The notes: generated from the sequence alone by a model not told the origin. 64,000 nucleotides of DNA from CBDCUI01 sp965223115 (GCA_965223115.1 OZ244982.1:744001-808000); one strand, 5' to 3'. Positions 18,626 to 27,878 are shown, counted from the stretch's first letter. Numbers and translations: made by a program.

Positions 18626-19444
18626 ATGAGTGTCACGCATTTAAAACTCCATATTCAGCCAGATGTGCCTTTGGAAGCAGAAGTAATAAGTCCTTCTACA
18701 TTTTTAGGGTTATCGGAATCAGGCATTGAACATCTACAAGTGATGCATGGCAATGTAAAAGCAAAGCTAGGCGACTTTTTTACAGTTACTGGAAAAGGTG
18801 AATCTGATATACATATTGAAGGTGACCTAAGTAATGTCAAAATGGTCGGTATGGGCATGTCTGATGGCAAAATTACCATTGATGGTAATGTAGGCATGCA
18901 TGTGGGTATGGGCATGTCTGGTGGTGAGATCTTTGTTAATGGTAATGCTGGCGACTGGGTTGGCCCTGAGATGTCAGGTGGACGAATAACAGTAAAAGGT
19001 AATGCTGGGCATATGGTAGGCAGTGCTTATCGTGGGCAATCATCTGGAATTCAAGGTGGTGAAATTTTTATTCACGGTAACGCTAAGAATGAAATTGGTA
19101 GTGCGATGCGTAGAGGTTTTATTGCAATAGGGGGTAATGCAGGCGATTTCACTGGTGTAAACATGTTGGCAGGTACGATTATTGTACTTGGTGAATTAGG
19201 GATACGTACAGGAGCAGGGATGAAACGAGGCACTATTGCTTCGTTTCAAGATGCACAGATGTTGCCTAGTTTTGAATATTCGTGTACATATCACCCTTTA
19301 TTTTTGCGTTTTTATCTAATGCGTTTAAGAGAATTTGGATTCAGAAGAAAAATTCAAGATAAACATATTAGTGGTAGATATAAACGTTATAGTGGAGACG
19401 GGATTGAACTCAATCGTGGTGAAGTACTGTTGTTTTCTCGATAG
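18626..19444 (+). CDS. fhcC: Formyltransferase/hydrolase complex subunit C (FwdC-like)
   Basis: The 272-residue structural subunit has a right-handed beta-helix built from repeated G-x-x-x-G-M-x-x-G-x-I-x-V-x-G-N-A-G units (about residues 60-200), like the C-terminal domain of glutamate synthase and archaeal FwdC. After residue 205 comes a basic segment (EFGFRRK, RYKRYSGD). It is the last fhc gene before the ferredoxin, 76 bases further on. A weak CGCGA/TCGCG hairpin lies just after its stop. Confidence 0.93.
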   Translation: MSVTHLKLHIQPDVPLEAEVISPSTFLGLSESGIEHLQVMHGNVKAKLGDFFTVTGKGESDIHIEGDLSNVKMVGMGMSDGKITIDGNVGMHVGMGMSGGEIFVNGNAGDWVGPEMSGGRITVKGNAGHMVGSAYRGQSSGIQGGEIFIHGNAKNEIGSAMRRGFIAIGGNAGDFTGVNMLAGTIIVLGELGIRTGAGMKRGTIASFQDAQMLPSFEYSCTYHPLFLRFYLMRLREFGFRRKIQDKHISGRYKRYSGDGIELNRGEVLLFSR

Positions 19445-19520
19445 TTACCTTACCTCGCGACACCTATCGCGGCTTCTATATTTGTAGTCTAATTACCTTA
19501 GCAATATAGGAGACAAACTA

Positions 19521-19826
19521 ATGACTACGGTTGTAACTGAAAATTGTAAAGGCTGCCGCTTCACTGATTGTGTTTCAGTGTGTCCAGTTGCATGCTTTCA
19601 TTATGATGATGAAATGCTCTATATCGATCCAGATGTATGCATTGACTGCAGCGCTTGTATTCCTGAATGCCCGGTTGAAGCCATCTACGAAGAAGATGAC
19701 TTACCAGAAGGCCAGGAAAAATGGGTTGAGGTCAATGCAGAAAAATGTCCTGATCTTCCATTAATTGAAGAGCCTATGGACCCATTGCCTGGTGCTGAAG
19801 ATCGAAAATCTGAACTAGGATTCTGA
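19521..19826 (+). CDS. fdxA: Seven-iron type ferredoxin (FdxA-like)
   Basis: The 101-residue protein has two cluster regions: CKGCRFTDCVSVCP (Cys9, 12, 17, 21) and CIDCSACIPECP (about Cys40-50). It has the long acidic C-terminal tail ending DPLPGAEDRKS that is characteristic of Azotobacter FdI-type [3Fe-4S][4Fe-4S] ferredoxins. It is a cytoplasmic one-electron carrier. A good ribosome site (TAGGAGACAA) precedes it. It sits between fhcC and a ferredoxin-NADP reductase gene, suggesting a channel between the Fhc complex and NADP. A terminator follows. Confidence 0.92.
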   Translation: MTTVVTENCKGCRFTDCVSVCPVACFHYDDEMLYIDPDVCIDCSACIPECPVEAIYEEDDLPEGQEKWVEVNAEKCPDLPLIEEPMDPLPGAEDRKSELGF

Positions 19827-19850
19827 TTCTATTCAGAAAAAATATATAAA

Positions 19851-19884
19851 CACGCAGTGTAAAGGCTGCGTGCTGCTTTTATTT
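19851..19884 (+). terminator. Terminator after the ferredoxin gene
   Basis: CACGCAG at 19851-19857 pairs with CTGCGTG at 19866-19872 around an 8-base loop and is followed by CTGCTTTTATTT. It probably ends or attenuates the fhc-ferredoxin transcript before the reductase gene. Confidence 0.7.
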
Positions 19885-19909
19885 GATGGCATTTAGCAGG
19901 AAATGAGTT

Positions 19910-21289
19910 ATGAGTGAAATAGGTACTGATTCTAATCCATTAAAAGTTGCTATTGTGGGCAGCGGTCCAAGTGGTTTTTATGCTTCTGAAGCATTAATTA
20001 AATCAGATTTAGCAGTAGAGATTGATTTAATCGAACGACTTCCTGCTCCATTCGGTTTAGTACGTAGTGGTGTCGCGCCTGATCATCCTAAGCTCAAGCA
20101 GGCTATCGAAGTGTATAAAAAAATAGCTGAGAACCCAGAATTTAACTTTATAGGAAATGTTACAGTCGGCGAAGATATAAAAGCAGAAGAACTACAACAA
20201 ACCCATCATGCTGTCGTTTATACATGTGGTGCAGAAACGGATCGTAAGCTTGGTATACCAGGTGAAGACTTGCCTGGAAGCTATACCGCAACAGAGTTTG
20301 TAGGTTGGTATAACGGCCATCCAGATTATCGAGATAGGGCTTTTGATTTATCTCACGAAACAGCAGTGGTAATTGGGCAGGGGAATGTAGCTGCAGATGT
20401 TTCTCGGATTTTAGCTAAATCAGTAGATGAATTAAAACATACAGATATTGCGCAACATGCTTTAGATGCATTAGCAGAAAGCAAGATTAAAAAGATTTAT
20501 GTGGTTGGGCGCCGTGGTCCTGCGCAGGCAAAATTTGCTTCAAAAGAACTAAAAGAATTTTTGGAAATAGAAAATTGTCGTCCTTATATAGATCCTGCTG
20601 AACTGGAATTAAATGAAACCAGCCAACAAGAATTGGCTGCAAAAGAAGGTCGTGGTAATAAGAAAAATGTTGAAATCTTCCAGAAATTTGCTGAATCACA
20701 AGACACGGGTAAAGCACGTATTTGTATTTCTACTTTCTTAAAAAGTCCGGTCCGGCTAGAAGGAGATGGGCGTTTAGAGAAAGTTGTATTGGAAGTAAAT
20801 GAGTTGTCTGGCGAACCTTTTAAGCAATCTGCAAAAGGAACCGGTGAAACCAAAGAGGTTGATTGTGGAATTTTGTTTCGTAGTATTGGTTATAACGGTG
20901 TGCCTATTCCAGGCGTACCTTTTTATGATCGATGGGGCACCATTCCAAATGAAAATGGGCGTATTACTACAGAGCATGGTGGTGATGTGATTCCGGGTTT
21001 ATACACAGCGGGTTGGATAAAGCGAGGCCCATCTGGAATTATCGGTACTAATCGTGCATGCGCAGTAGAATCTATAGATGCCTTGCTAGAAGATGTAAAT
21101 AAATTCGAATCGGATAAGCCTGGTAGAAATGCCTTGTATAAAATTCTAGATGATAACAATGTGCAATACATTAATTATCAACAATGGCAAAAAGTTGATG
21201 CTGCTGAAGTCGCTGCAGGTGAGCCAAAAGGCAAGCCGCGTGAAAAATTTACACGTCGTGATGAAATGTTAGCAATTGCTAACGGATAA
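19910..21289 (+). CDS. fprA: Ferredoxin-NADP reductase, adrenodoxin reductase/FprA type
   Basis: The 459-residue flavoenzyme has an N-terminal FAD motif (VAIVGSGPSGFYASEAL), APFGLVRSGVAPDHP, an NADP motif VVIGQGNVAADVSRIL near 155, and the C-terminal WIKRGPSGIIGTNRACA. This is the FprA/adrenodoxin reductase class rather than the plant or bacterial Fpr class. It exchanges electrons between NADPH and ferredoxin. It lies just after the ferredoxin gene, so the two probably work together. Direction in vivo (NADPH production from Fhc, or ferredoxin reduction) cannot be told. Confidence 0.93.
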   Translation: MSEIGTDSNPLKVAIVGSGPSGFYASEALIKSDLAVEIDLIERLPAPFGLVRSGVAPDHPKLKQAIEVYKKIAENPEFNFIGNVTVGEDIKAEELQQTHHAVVYTCGAETDRKLGIPGEDLPGSYTATEFVGWYNGHPDYRDRAFDLSHETAVVIGQGNVAADVSRILAKSVDELKHTDIAQHALDALAESKIKKIYVVGRRGPAQAKFASKELKEFLEIENCRPYIDPAELELNETSQQELAAKEGRGNKKNVEIFQKFAESQDTGKARICISTFLKSPVRLEGDGRLEKVVLEVNELSGEPFKQSAKGTGETKEVDCGILFRSIGYNGVPIPGVPFYDRWGTIPNENGRITTEHGGDVIPGLYTAGWIKRGPSGIIGTNRACAVESIDALLEDVNKFESDKPGRNALYKILDDNNVQYINYQQWQKVDAAEVAAGEPKGKPREKFTRRDEMLAIANG

Positions 21290-21331
21290 ATTATTAATAC
21301 TTAAATTATCCCTTCTCCCGTAGAAAACATA

Positions 21332-22657
21332 TTGATAAAACCACAAGCAGTTAGTTTGCTTGAGGCAGTAAGCTATTGGCTAAAACTAGGTTTTATTAGT
21401 TTTGGTGGGCCTGCAGGACAAATTAGCATGATGCATCAAGAATTAGTTGAGCGCAGACGCTGGATTTCAGAGCATAGGTTTTTACATGCGCTAAACTACA
21501 CTATGGTATTACCTGGGCCAGAGGCGCAACAACTTGCAACCTATATAGGCTGGTTATTGCATGGCGTAAAAGGTGGTCTAATCGCAGGTATTTTATTTGT
21601 GTTGCCATCGTTGTTTATTCTCATTGTACTTACCTGGATCTATTTAGTGTATGGAAACACACATGTAGTAGCAGGTGTGTTATATGGGGTAAAACCTGCC
21701 GTTACGGCTATTGTGCTATTTGCTGCCTATAGAATTGGTTCACGTGCATTAAAAAATAATGCGTTACGTGCGATTGCAGTTTTTGCATTTATAGCAATAT
21801 TTGTATTCAAAATTCCATTCCCATTGATTGTTATAGGTGCGGGTATTATTGGATATGTAGGGTCTCGCATATTGCCTGATTATTTCAAAGTGAATATGCA
21901 TAAAACAGAAGAGCATGAATCTTATGGTCCTGCCATTATTGATGAAGATACACCAGCACCAAGTCATATAAAATTTAATTGGACTCGATTGATTACATTC
22001 TTAATAGCAGGACTTACTACATGGGTCGGTGTTATGGCAGCAATTTATTTTAAATTTGGTTGGGAAAATACACTTACGCAAATGAGTTTGTTTTTCAGTA
22101 AAGCTGCATTAGTAACGTTTGGTGGCGCGTATGCAGTTTTGCCATATGTATATCAAGGCGGTGTTGAACAATTCCAATGGCTTACTGGTACACAAATGAT
22201 AGATGGATTAGCATTGGGAGAAACCACCCCTGGTCCACTCATTATGGTGGTTACCTTTGTAGGATTTGTAGGAGGCTGGACGAAAGAACTTTTTGGTCCC
22301 GAATTATTACCACTTGCAGGTATTGTTGCGGCATGTACCGCAACATTCTTTACTTTTTTACCTTCTTTTTTGTTTATTTTTATTGGTGGTCCAGTTATTG
22401 AAGCGACAAGAAATGATCTCCAGTTTACTGCCCCTCTTTTGGGAATTACGGCAGCAGTAGTTGGAGTAATTATAAATTTAGCTGTATTTTTCGCTTATCA
22501 TATTTTATGGCCAGTGGGTTTTAAAGGTGATTTTGACTGGATGTCTTTACTGATTGGTATTACGGCGTTTATAGCATTATTCAAGCTTAAGTTGGATATT
22601 GTTAAAGTAATTCTAGGCTGTGCTTTTTTTGGCTGGGCAATATCTTTTGTTATGTAA
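21332..22657 (+). CDS. chrA: Chromate transporter ChrA family
   Basis: The 441-residue inner-membrane protein has two homologous halves of about six membrane segments. Each opens with the CHR signature: LGFISFGGPAGQISMMHQELVERRRW near residue 17 (given in parts here) and ALVTFGGAYAVLPYVYQ near 255, plus GETTPGPLIM. The chosen start is TTG at 21332, because the first ATG lies inside the conserved first motif; no strong ribosome site is visible. ChrA exports chromate, and some members move other oxyanions. Whether it belongs functionally with the C1 genes upstream is unclear. Confidence 0.88.
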   Translation: MIKPQAVSLLEAVSYWLKLGFISFGGPAGQISMMHQELVERRRWISEHRFLHALNYTMVLPGPEAQQLATYIGWLLHGVKGGLIAGILFVLPSLFILIVLTWIYLVYGNTHVVAGVLYGVKPAVTAIVLFAAYRIGSRALKNNALRAIAVFAFIAIFVFKIPFPLIVIGAGIIGYVGSRILPDYFKVNMHKTEEHESYGPAIIDEDTPAPSHIKFNWTRLITFLIAGLTTWVGVMAAIYFKFGWENTLTQMSLFFSKAALVTFGGAYAVLPYVYQGGVEQFQWLTGTQMIDGLALGETTPGPLIMVVTFVGFVGGWTKELFGPELLPLAGIVAACTATFFTFLPSFLFIFIGGPVIEATRNDLQFTAPLLGITAAVVGVIINLAVFFAYHILWPVGFKGDFDWMSLLIGITAFIALFKLKLDIVKVILGCAFFGWAISFVM

Positions 22658-22712
22658 TGTTATTTAATTGCCGAATTTATTTGATTAATTGTCACTTAGT
22701 TAAAACCAAATA

Positions 22713-23069
22713 ATGGTTTCTCAAACTACCTGTAACTGGATTTTACTTTCTGTGCGCAAAGAAGGTAGTGATCTAAAATCTATCATGTGGTCTGCAGATG
22801 GAATTAATAAAGCGATTCCAAATCTAGAAGAACTTAATGATTCGCTGGGTTGGCTAAAAGCTGCTGGCCTTATAGAGTTGAAAGAGGCTGTTTACAAAAG
22901 AACAAATAAAGCCAATATTATTATTGCAGAATGTGAAGGTAAAACGAAGAATATATTCGATCTATGGGATGATTTAGCAGAATCATTTAATAAGATTTTA
23001 GTAACTGAATACAAACCAGAGCAAATTACTCAAGAAAAATTCGAATTCTTCGGAAGCAACTTTAAGTGA
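22713..23069 (+). CDS. Small hypothetical protein, possibly winged-helix
   Basis: The 118-residue cytoplasmic protein starts 55 bases after chrA. Its first 75 residues (CNWILLSVRKEGSDLKSIMWSADGINKAIP split as helices, then LNDSLGWLKAAGLIEL) look like a helix-turn-helix with a wing, a pattern seen in small transcription-linked proteins. I cannot place it in a named family. The C-terminal part is acidic and amphipathic. No strong ribosome site is seen. It may be co-transcribed with chrA. Confidence 0.6.
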   Translation: MVSQTTCNWILLSVRKEGSDLKSIMWSADGINKAIPNLEELNDSLGWLKAAGLIELKEAVYKRTNKANIIIAECEGKTKNIFDLWDDLAESFNKILVTEYKPEQITQEKFEFFGSNFK

Positions 23070-23160
23070 AACAAGAGCTACACATAAAAGCAGAGGTATG
23101 AAAGACTTACATTTAAGTATTATTAGTATTCCTTCATTTAATAAATGATGTATTGAATAG

Positions 23161-23556
23161 CTATAAAAGTGCTTGGTAGATAACCATAATTATAACTATT
23201 GTAACAATATAAGTAGCTTCAACTGTGGTTGCATAGCAACTCTTTTTAGCAAAAAGGCCACCTGCAATTAGCAGGAAAACAATAGTCAATGTTATTTAGG
23301 ATAATGGTTAGTAATACACTGTGAGCAGCAGTTAATCCAAACACCCAGGCGAGTATAAAAGTACGATAGCTTGAGTAATCATAGCAGGGCACAGGACCCA
23401 GGTTCATACATCGATATACCTACACCTTCAGACCATTTAGCACCAAATATTTTTGGTGAATACCAAAACCAACCTAAAATAAAAGCTACGACTGCACCTA
23501 ATGTCTCCTTTATAATTACTTTTGTTGTTATCTTTATGTTTTTATTGCAGTGATTA
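23161..23556 (-). pseudogene. Decayed DUF1761-like membrane protein gene
   Basis: On the minus strand the translation from about 23530 gives LGAVVAFILGWFWYSPKIFG followed by AKWSEGVGI, the N-terminal hallmark of DUF1761 membrane proteins (A-x-x-G-x-x-W-Y-S-x-x-x-F-G). After about 23390 the frame breaks. FILAWVFGLTAAHSVLL continues in a second frame, and TIVFLLIAGGLFAKKSCYAT to VIYQALL and stop in a third. No start codon is left at the 5' end. At least two frameshifts and a lost start mean a pseudogene. The flanks, 23070-23160 and 23557-23781, hold nothing else I can support. Confidence 0.72.
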
Positions 23557-23781
23557 TGGGCAACTTATTTTCTATCATATTTAGTAAGTGGGTAATTCAG
23601 TTTTTTGATGTGATTCATAAGCTAAACATTAGAGTAATCCTTACCAACTTGGGCCAATTAAGAAGTAATGAATGCCGGTTCTATGAAGCTAACAATGAAG
23701 TCCAACTTGGTAAAAATTGCTGAAAATTCTCAAAATAAGAGTACAATATATAGGGTATTTAATCTTTTGCAGGTATTGGCG

Positions 23782-24480
23782 ATGAATAAATGGCTTTCAT
23801 ACTTATTTCTTAGTTTTTTTATTTGTATAGCTGCAGCTCTGCAAGCGGAGTCTCAGCTTATTGATATTCCCGCTGGTGAGCTATTGGATGCCTACCTTGA
23901 AGATGAATCTGCTCAGTCACGCAAACCTCTCAAAAGGCCTGAGCTTGCTGAACCTAATCCTGTAGATCTCACAGCGAATAGTGAGCCAGTTGAATTTCGA
24001 AAAGTGTCTGATCAAAAGGGCGTACAAGTATTTGAAGTGGTTCCAGCAACTCCAGCTGCGACATCTGAATTAGCAGATAATGAGCAATCTGAAGGGCAAC
24101 AAGGTGAAGATTTTGAGGTTATCGAGTTGGAGAGTTACAACGAAGATATTGAAGAAGTAGAAGCACCTGTGTCTGAAAATGCTCAAGTTGTTGCAAATAC
24201 AAATGAAGAGCACTTATTTTGTAGACAGAATCCTTTAGCAAAAGAATGTTTATATGCACCTTATTTAAGTAGATGTGGGAAAGATCCTCAGTCTCTGAAA
24301 TGTCAAACTCAACTGGAAAAATTTGAAAGTTTTTGTGAAACGTTTCCACGTGCCTATAAGTGTAAAAAAGCGCAGCTTGCTGCAACATGTAAGCAGCAGC
24401 CTGAATTAAATCAATGTAAGCCTTTTACAGAGCGATATTGCTTAAAGCATCCCAACGCTATTTTTTGTGATTGGAATTAG
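23782..24480 (+). CDS. Exported protein with ten-cysteine CX3PX4C repeats, unknown function
   Basis: The 232-residue product starts MNKWLSYLFLSFFICIAAAL with cleavage near LQAES. The middle (about 30-145) is acidic and Glu/Pro-rich, probably disordered. The last 86 residues hold exactly five units of the form C-x3-P-x4-C (Cys147/156, 165/174, 185/194, 203/212, 220/229), spaced 8 to 11 residues apart. All ten cysteines fall at roughly nine-residue steps, like the helical CX9C proteins of mitochondria. I chose the ATG at 23782 because the upstream 38 codons would precede the signal peptide. It is probably a disulfide-bonded periplasmic helical array. No known family is recognised. Confidence 0.8.
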   Translation: MNKWLSYLFLSFFICIAAALQAESQLIDIPAGELLDAYLEDESAQSRKPLKRPELAEPNPVDLTANSEPVEFRKVSDQKGVQVFEVVPATPAATSELADNEQSEGQQGEDFEVIELESYNEDIEEVEAPVSENAQVVANTNEEHLFCRQNPLAKECLYAPYLSRCGKDPQSLKCQTQLEKFESFCETFPRAYKCKKAQLAATCKQQPELNQCKPFTERYCLKHPNAIFCDWN

Positions 24481-24613
24481 AATGGTTGAAAAATAGGAAG
24501 CTTTTAATCGGTGATACCAAACCACTAGCTCTTTTAATGGCTTAATATTCATAGCACAAAATAGTAGATTAGATGCTCTCATTCTCATCGATTACTCAAA
24601 AGGAGTTTGAGTT

Positions 24614-24781
24614 ATGGCCTCTGACACAGCGATTCAAAATAGTGAAACCACTCGCTTAATGCGTTCGTTCTTAAAGAAAATTGTCAATAATGATAAGCGT
24701 GCTAAACAATTGTTTAAACTTTATTTTGATCGCAATGAAATTTCACAAGAGCAATTCTATAAGGCTATTTCCAAGATATAA
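24614..24781 (+). CDS. Small 55-residue protein of unknown function
   Basis: A 55-codon frame (MASDTAIQNSETTRLMRSFL... to KAISKI) is preceded by AAAGGAG at a good distance from its ATG. The product is basic and predicted as two or three helices, with a charged pattern (KKIVNNDKRAKQLFKLYFDR) like small DNA- or RNA-associated helical proteins. It is too short to place in a family. Spacing on both sides suggests its own transcript. Strong ribosome site and coherent composition favour a real gene. Confidence 0.65.
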   Translation: MASDTAIQNSETTRLMRSFLKKIVNNDKRAKQLFKLYFDRNEISQEQFYKAISKI

Positions 24782-24969
24782 AATCTATTCAATTGATTCT
24801 TGATTACTGTATTTTTTAATACCTGTTTTTAATGGCATAGCCATATCTTACTTAATTAAGCTATAAGCCAAATTAAATAATTTATCTCGTAAGCAGATTC
24901 AGCCATACTTTAATCTGCAATAATTTGACCTGATAACTATATCATTACATTAATCAATCTTTTATTTAA

Positions 24970-27855
24970 ATGGATATTCAATTTGTCCCAGGCCAGCGTT
25001 GGGTCAGTAATACAGAATCTGAATTAGGGCTTGGTATCATCATGGATACAGCTAACCGTCGTGTGACAGTTAGCTTTCCTGCTGTAGGTGAACGGCGCAC
25101 TTATGCAATGAATAATGCGCCGTTAAACCGTGTGCATTATGAAATAGGGGAAAGCATAAGTAATGCAGAGGGTGTGAGCATTACTATTACAGATATTAAA
25201 GAGCAAGGCGGCTATTTAATTTATACAGGTTTGGATGATAGTGGTAATCAACTTGAAATAGAAGAAATTGATTTAGAGAGTTTTGTTCAATTTAGCCGAC
25301 CACAAGATCGTTTATTTGCAGGGCAAATTGACAAGAATAGTAGTTTTCAATTACGTGTTGAAACGTTACATCATTTGCGCCGTTTACAGCAAGTACCAAC
25401 TTATGGGCTATTAGGGCCTAGAGTGCAGTTATTACCACATCAACTCTATATTGCTTATCAAGTTGCACGAAGACATGCTCCAAGAGTATTACTTGCAGAT
25501 GAAGTAGGCTTGGGTAAAACCATCGAAGCGGGTTTGATTTTGCATCAACAATTGTTAACCGGCCGAGCAAGTCGTGTACTGATTATTGTTCCTGATAGTT
25601 TAGTGCATCAATGGCTAGTCGAAATGTCACGTCGCTTTAATTTGCAATTTACGATTTTAGATGAAGAACGTTGCATAGCAATAGAAGGGGACGATCATGG
25701 CAATCCTTTTGAGAGTGCACAATATGTATTGGTATCACTTTCGTTTCTAGTCAGTAACCAGATTCGTCGTAATCAGGCACTAGAAGCTCATTGGGATGTA
25801 ATGATAGTAGATGAAGCTCATCATCTGAGTTGGGAAGAAGGTAAAGTAAGTGAAGCATATAAATGCATAGAATCATTAGCTCAGAGAATACCTGGACTAT
25901 TATTACTTACTGCTACACCTGAACAATTAGGTATAGATGGTCACTTTGCGCGCTTACGTTTATTAGATCCAGATAGATACTATGATTTGCACAAATTCAG
26001 ACAAGAAGAAGAAAGTTATCAACCTATTAATAATCTAGTGCAAAAATTGCTTGTTGATAATGTAGAGAAATCAATGGCTAATGAAGTAGCTATTAAGCAA
26101 GATTTAAGTACGTATTTAAGTGCGGAAGCTGTACAGATTCTGGAACAAGCGATTAAACAGGGTACTACTGAACAAGCAATTGATCAGTTAATTCAAAATC
26201 TTTTAGATCGACATGGTACTGGAAGAGTTTTGTTTCGAAATACGCGCGATGCAGTAGAGGGATTCCCACAACGCATACTGCATACTTATGAGCTAAATAT
26301 ACCAGAGCAGTATTTACAATCATTACAGACTTTGCAGTTAGATGAACAAGACAAACTGAATGTTTGTTTATATCCTGAGCTTATTTTAGGAGAAGATTGG
26401 ATATCCACAGATCCAAGGGTGGAATGGCTGGCATCATGGCTGTTAAATCACCGCGAAGAAAAAATACTCGTTATTTGCGCACATGCTAAGACAGCTAAAG
26501 CTCTAGAAGAGTACCTGCGTATGCAGCATGCTATTCGTTCGGCAGTATTTCATGAAGGCTTGGACCTGATTGCACGTGATCGAGCTGCTGCATACTTTGC
26601 AGATGAAGAAGAAGGTGCGCAGGTATTAATTTGTTCGGAGATAGGCAGTGAGGGTAGAAATTTTCAATTCTCACATCATTTGATATTGTTTGATTTACCA
26701 CTAAATCCAGATTTATTAGAGCAACGCATTGGTCGTTTAGATCGAATTGGTCAGTCTCATACAGTAGAGATTCATGTTCCATATTATTCGCTTGGAGCAC
26801 AACAAAAATTAATGCTTTGGTATCATGAAGCATTAAATGCATTTGAAAATGTATGTTCAATTGGACAAAGCATTTATCAAAAATATGCACAACGCTTACA
26901 TGCGCATTTACTAAGTAAAGATTGTAATGAGGTGGAGTTTGATTCTTTAATAAAAGATGCACAGCAAGCCTCAAAACTGATGCAAGAGGCCTTGCAACAA
27001 GGTAGAGATCGTTTGCTTGAATTGAATTCATGTAATCCAGAAAAAGCTGCAGAAGTTGTAAACAATGTCTTAGATGCAACAAAACAATTGGAATTAGCGG
27101 ATTACATGGAACGAGTATTTGACCAGTTTGGCGTAGATCAACAATTTCATAGTGCGCATAGTGTAGTTATACAACCAGGTGATCATATGCATGGTGAAAG
27201 CTTTCCAGGACTTGCCGAGGATGGTCTTACCGCTACCTATGACAGAACTAAAGCGTTGGTGCGTGAAGATATGCAATATCACACATGGGAGCATCCCATG
27301 GTCGCTGGAGCAATGGATATGATTGTATCTGGGGAATATGGTAATGCAACACTGTGTATGCTTAAACTTAAAGCCTTAAAGGCAGGTGCACTTTTGTTAG
27401 AAGGAATTTTTACTATTCATTGTGCTGCACCTAAACAGTTACAAGTACCACGTTACTTTACTGAGTCTTTAATTAGGGTTGTAACAGATTTAAATAAAAA
27501 TGATCTTACTAAGGTTTTAACGTTGGAGCATATGAATAGGTTGGCTGAACGAATAAAGAGAGCGGCGGGACAGAATATTATACGTCATGCCAGAAAACAA
27601 ATTGCTGATTTGGTAAAACACGCAGAAGCTATTGCAGATGTGCAAAGAAAATCTATTATTGAAGGAAGTATTAAGAAAATGCAGTCTGCGCAAGGCCAAG
27701 AACTAGAGCGTCTAGTATCTTTGTCTGAAGTGAATCCTAATATTAGAAAAGAAGAGATAGACTATTTAAAAGCTACAACCATACAAATAGAAGAATATAT
27801 GCAACATGCGCAACTAAAATTAGATGCGATACGAATTGCCATTGTTAGTCAATAA
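24970..27855 (+). CDS. rapA: RNA polymerase-associated helicase-like protein RapA (HepA)
   Basis: The 961-residue SWI2/SNF2 ATPase recycles stalled RNA polymerase. The N-terminal Tudor-like domains (1-110, FVPGQRWVSNTESELGLG) are followed by Walker A LADEVGLGKTIEAG near 177, DEAHH near 277, LLTATPEQLG, and the helicase C motifs ICSEIGSEGRNFQF, LFDLPLNPDLLEQRIGRLDRIGQ near 575. The C-terminal RapA domain is complete. Length matches the usual 950-970. It is a housekeeping gene of gammaproteobacteria and supports that assignment. No strong ribosome site precedes the ATG. Confidence 0.96.
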   Translation: MDIQFVPGQRWVSNTESELGLGIIMDTANRRVTVSFPAVGERRTYAMNNAPLNRVHYEIGESISNAEGVSITITDIKEQGGYLIYTGLDDSGNQLEIEEIDLESFVQFSRPQDRLFAGQIDKNSSFQLRVETLHHLRRLQQVPTYGLLGPRVQLLPHQLYIAYQVARRHAPRVLLADEVGLGKTIEAGLILHQQLLTGRASRVLIIVPDSLVHQWLVEMSRRFNLQFTILDEERCIAIEGDDHGNPFESAQYVLVSLSFLVSNQIRRNQALEAHWDVMIVDEAHHLSWEEGKVSEAYKCIESLAQRIPGLLLLTATPEQLGIDGHFARLRLLDPDRYYDLHKFRQEEESYQPINNLVQKLLVDNVEKSMANEVAIKQDLSTYLSAEAVQILEQAIKQGTTEQAIDQLIQNLLDRHGTGRVLFRNTRDAVEGFPQRILHTYELNIPEQYLQSLQTLQLDEQDKLNVCLYPELILGEDWISTDPRVEWLASWLLNHREEKILVICAHAKTAKALEEYLRMQHAIRSAVFHEGLDLIARDRAAAYFADEEEGAQVLICSEIGSEGRNFQFSHHLILFDLPLNPDLLEQRIGRLDRIGQSHTVEIHVPYYSLGAQQKLMLWYHEALNAFENVCSIGQSIYQKYAQRLHAHLLSKDCNEVEFDSLIKDAQQASKLMQEALQQGRDRLLELNSCNPEKAAEVVNNVLDATKQLELADYMERVFDQFGVDQQFHSAHSVVIQPGDHMHGESFPGLAEDGLTATYDRTKALVREDMQYHTWEHPMVAGAMDMIVSGEYGNATLCMLKLKALKAGALLLEGIFTIHCAAPKQLQVPRYFTESLIRVVTDLNKNDLTKVLTLEHMNRLAERIKRAAGQNIIRHARKQIADLVKHAEAIADVQRKSIIEGSIKKMQSAQGQELERLVSLSEVNPNIRKEEIDYLKATTIQIEEYMQHAQLKLDAIRIAIVSQ

Positions 27856-27878
27856 TACTGAGCTATGGCTTTAATTTT

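Noticed and set aside
19456..19471. CGCGA/TCGCG hairpin after fhcC as a terminator
   Set aside because: Only 5 bp with no T-run; probably not a functional terminator.
23371..23553. 60-codon plus-strand frame opposite the DUF1761 remnant
   Set aside because: No ribosome site, and the opposite strand carries the recognisable family pattern.
26531..27082. 183-codon antisense frame within rapA
   Set aside because: It lies wholly opposite a highly conserved rapA region, and its composition is that of a shadow frame.
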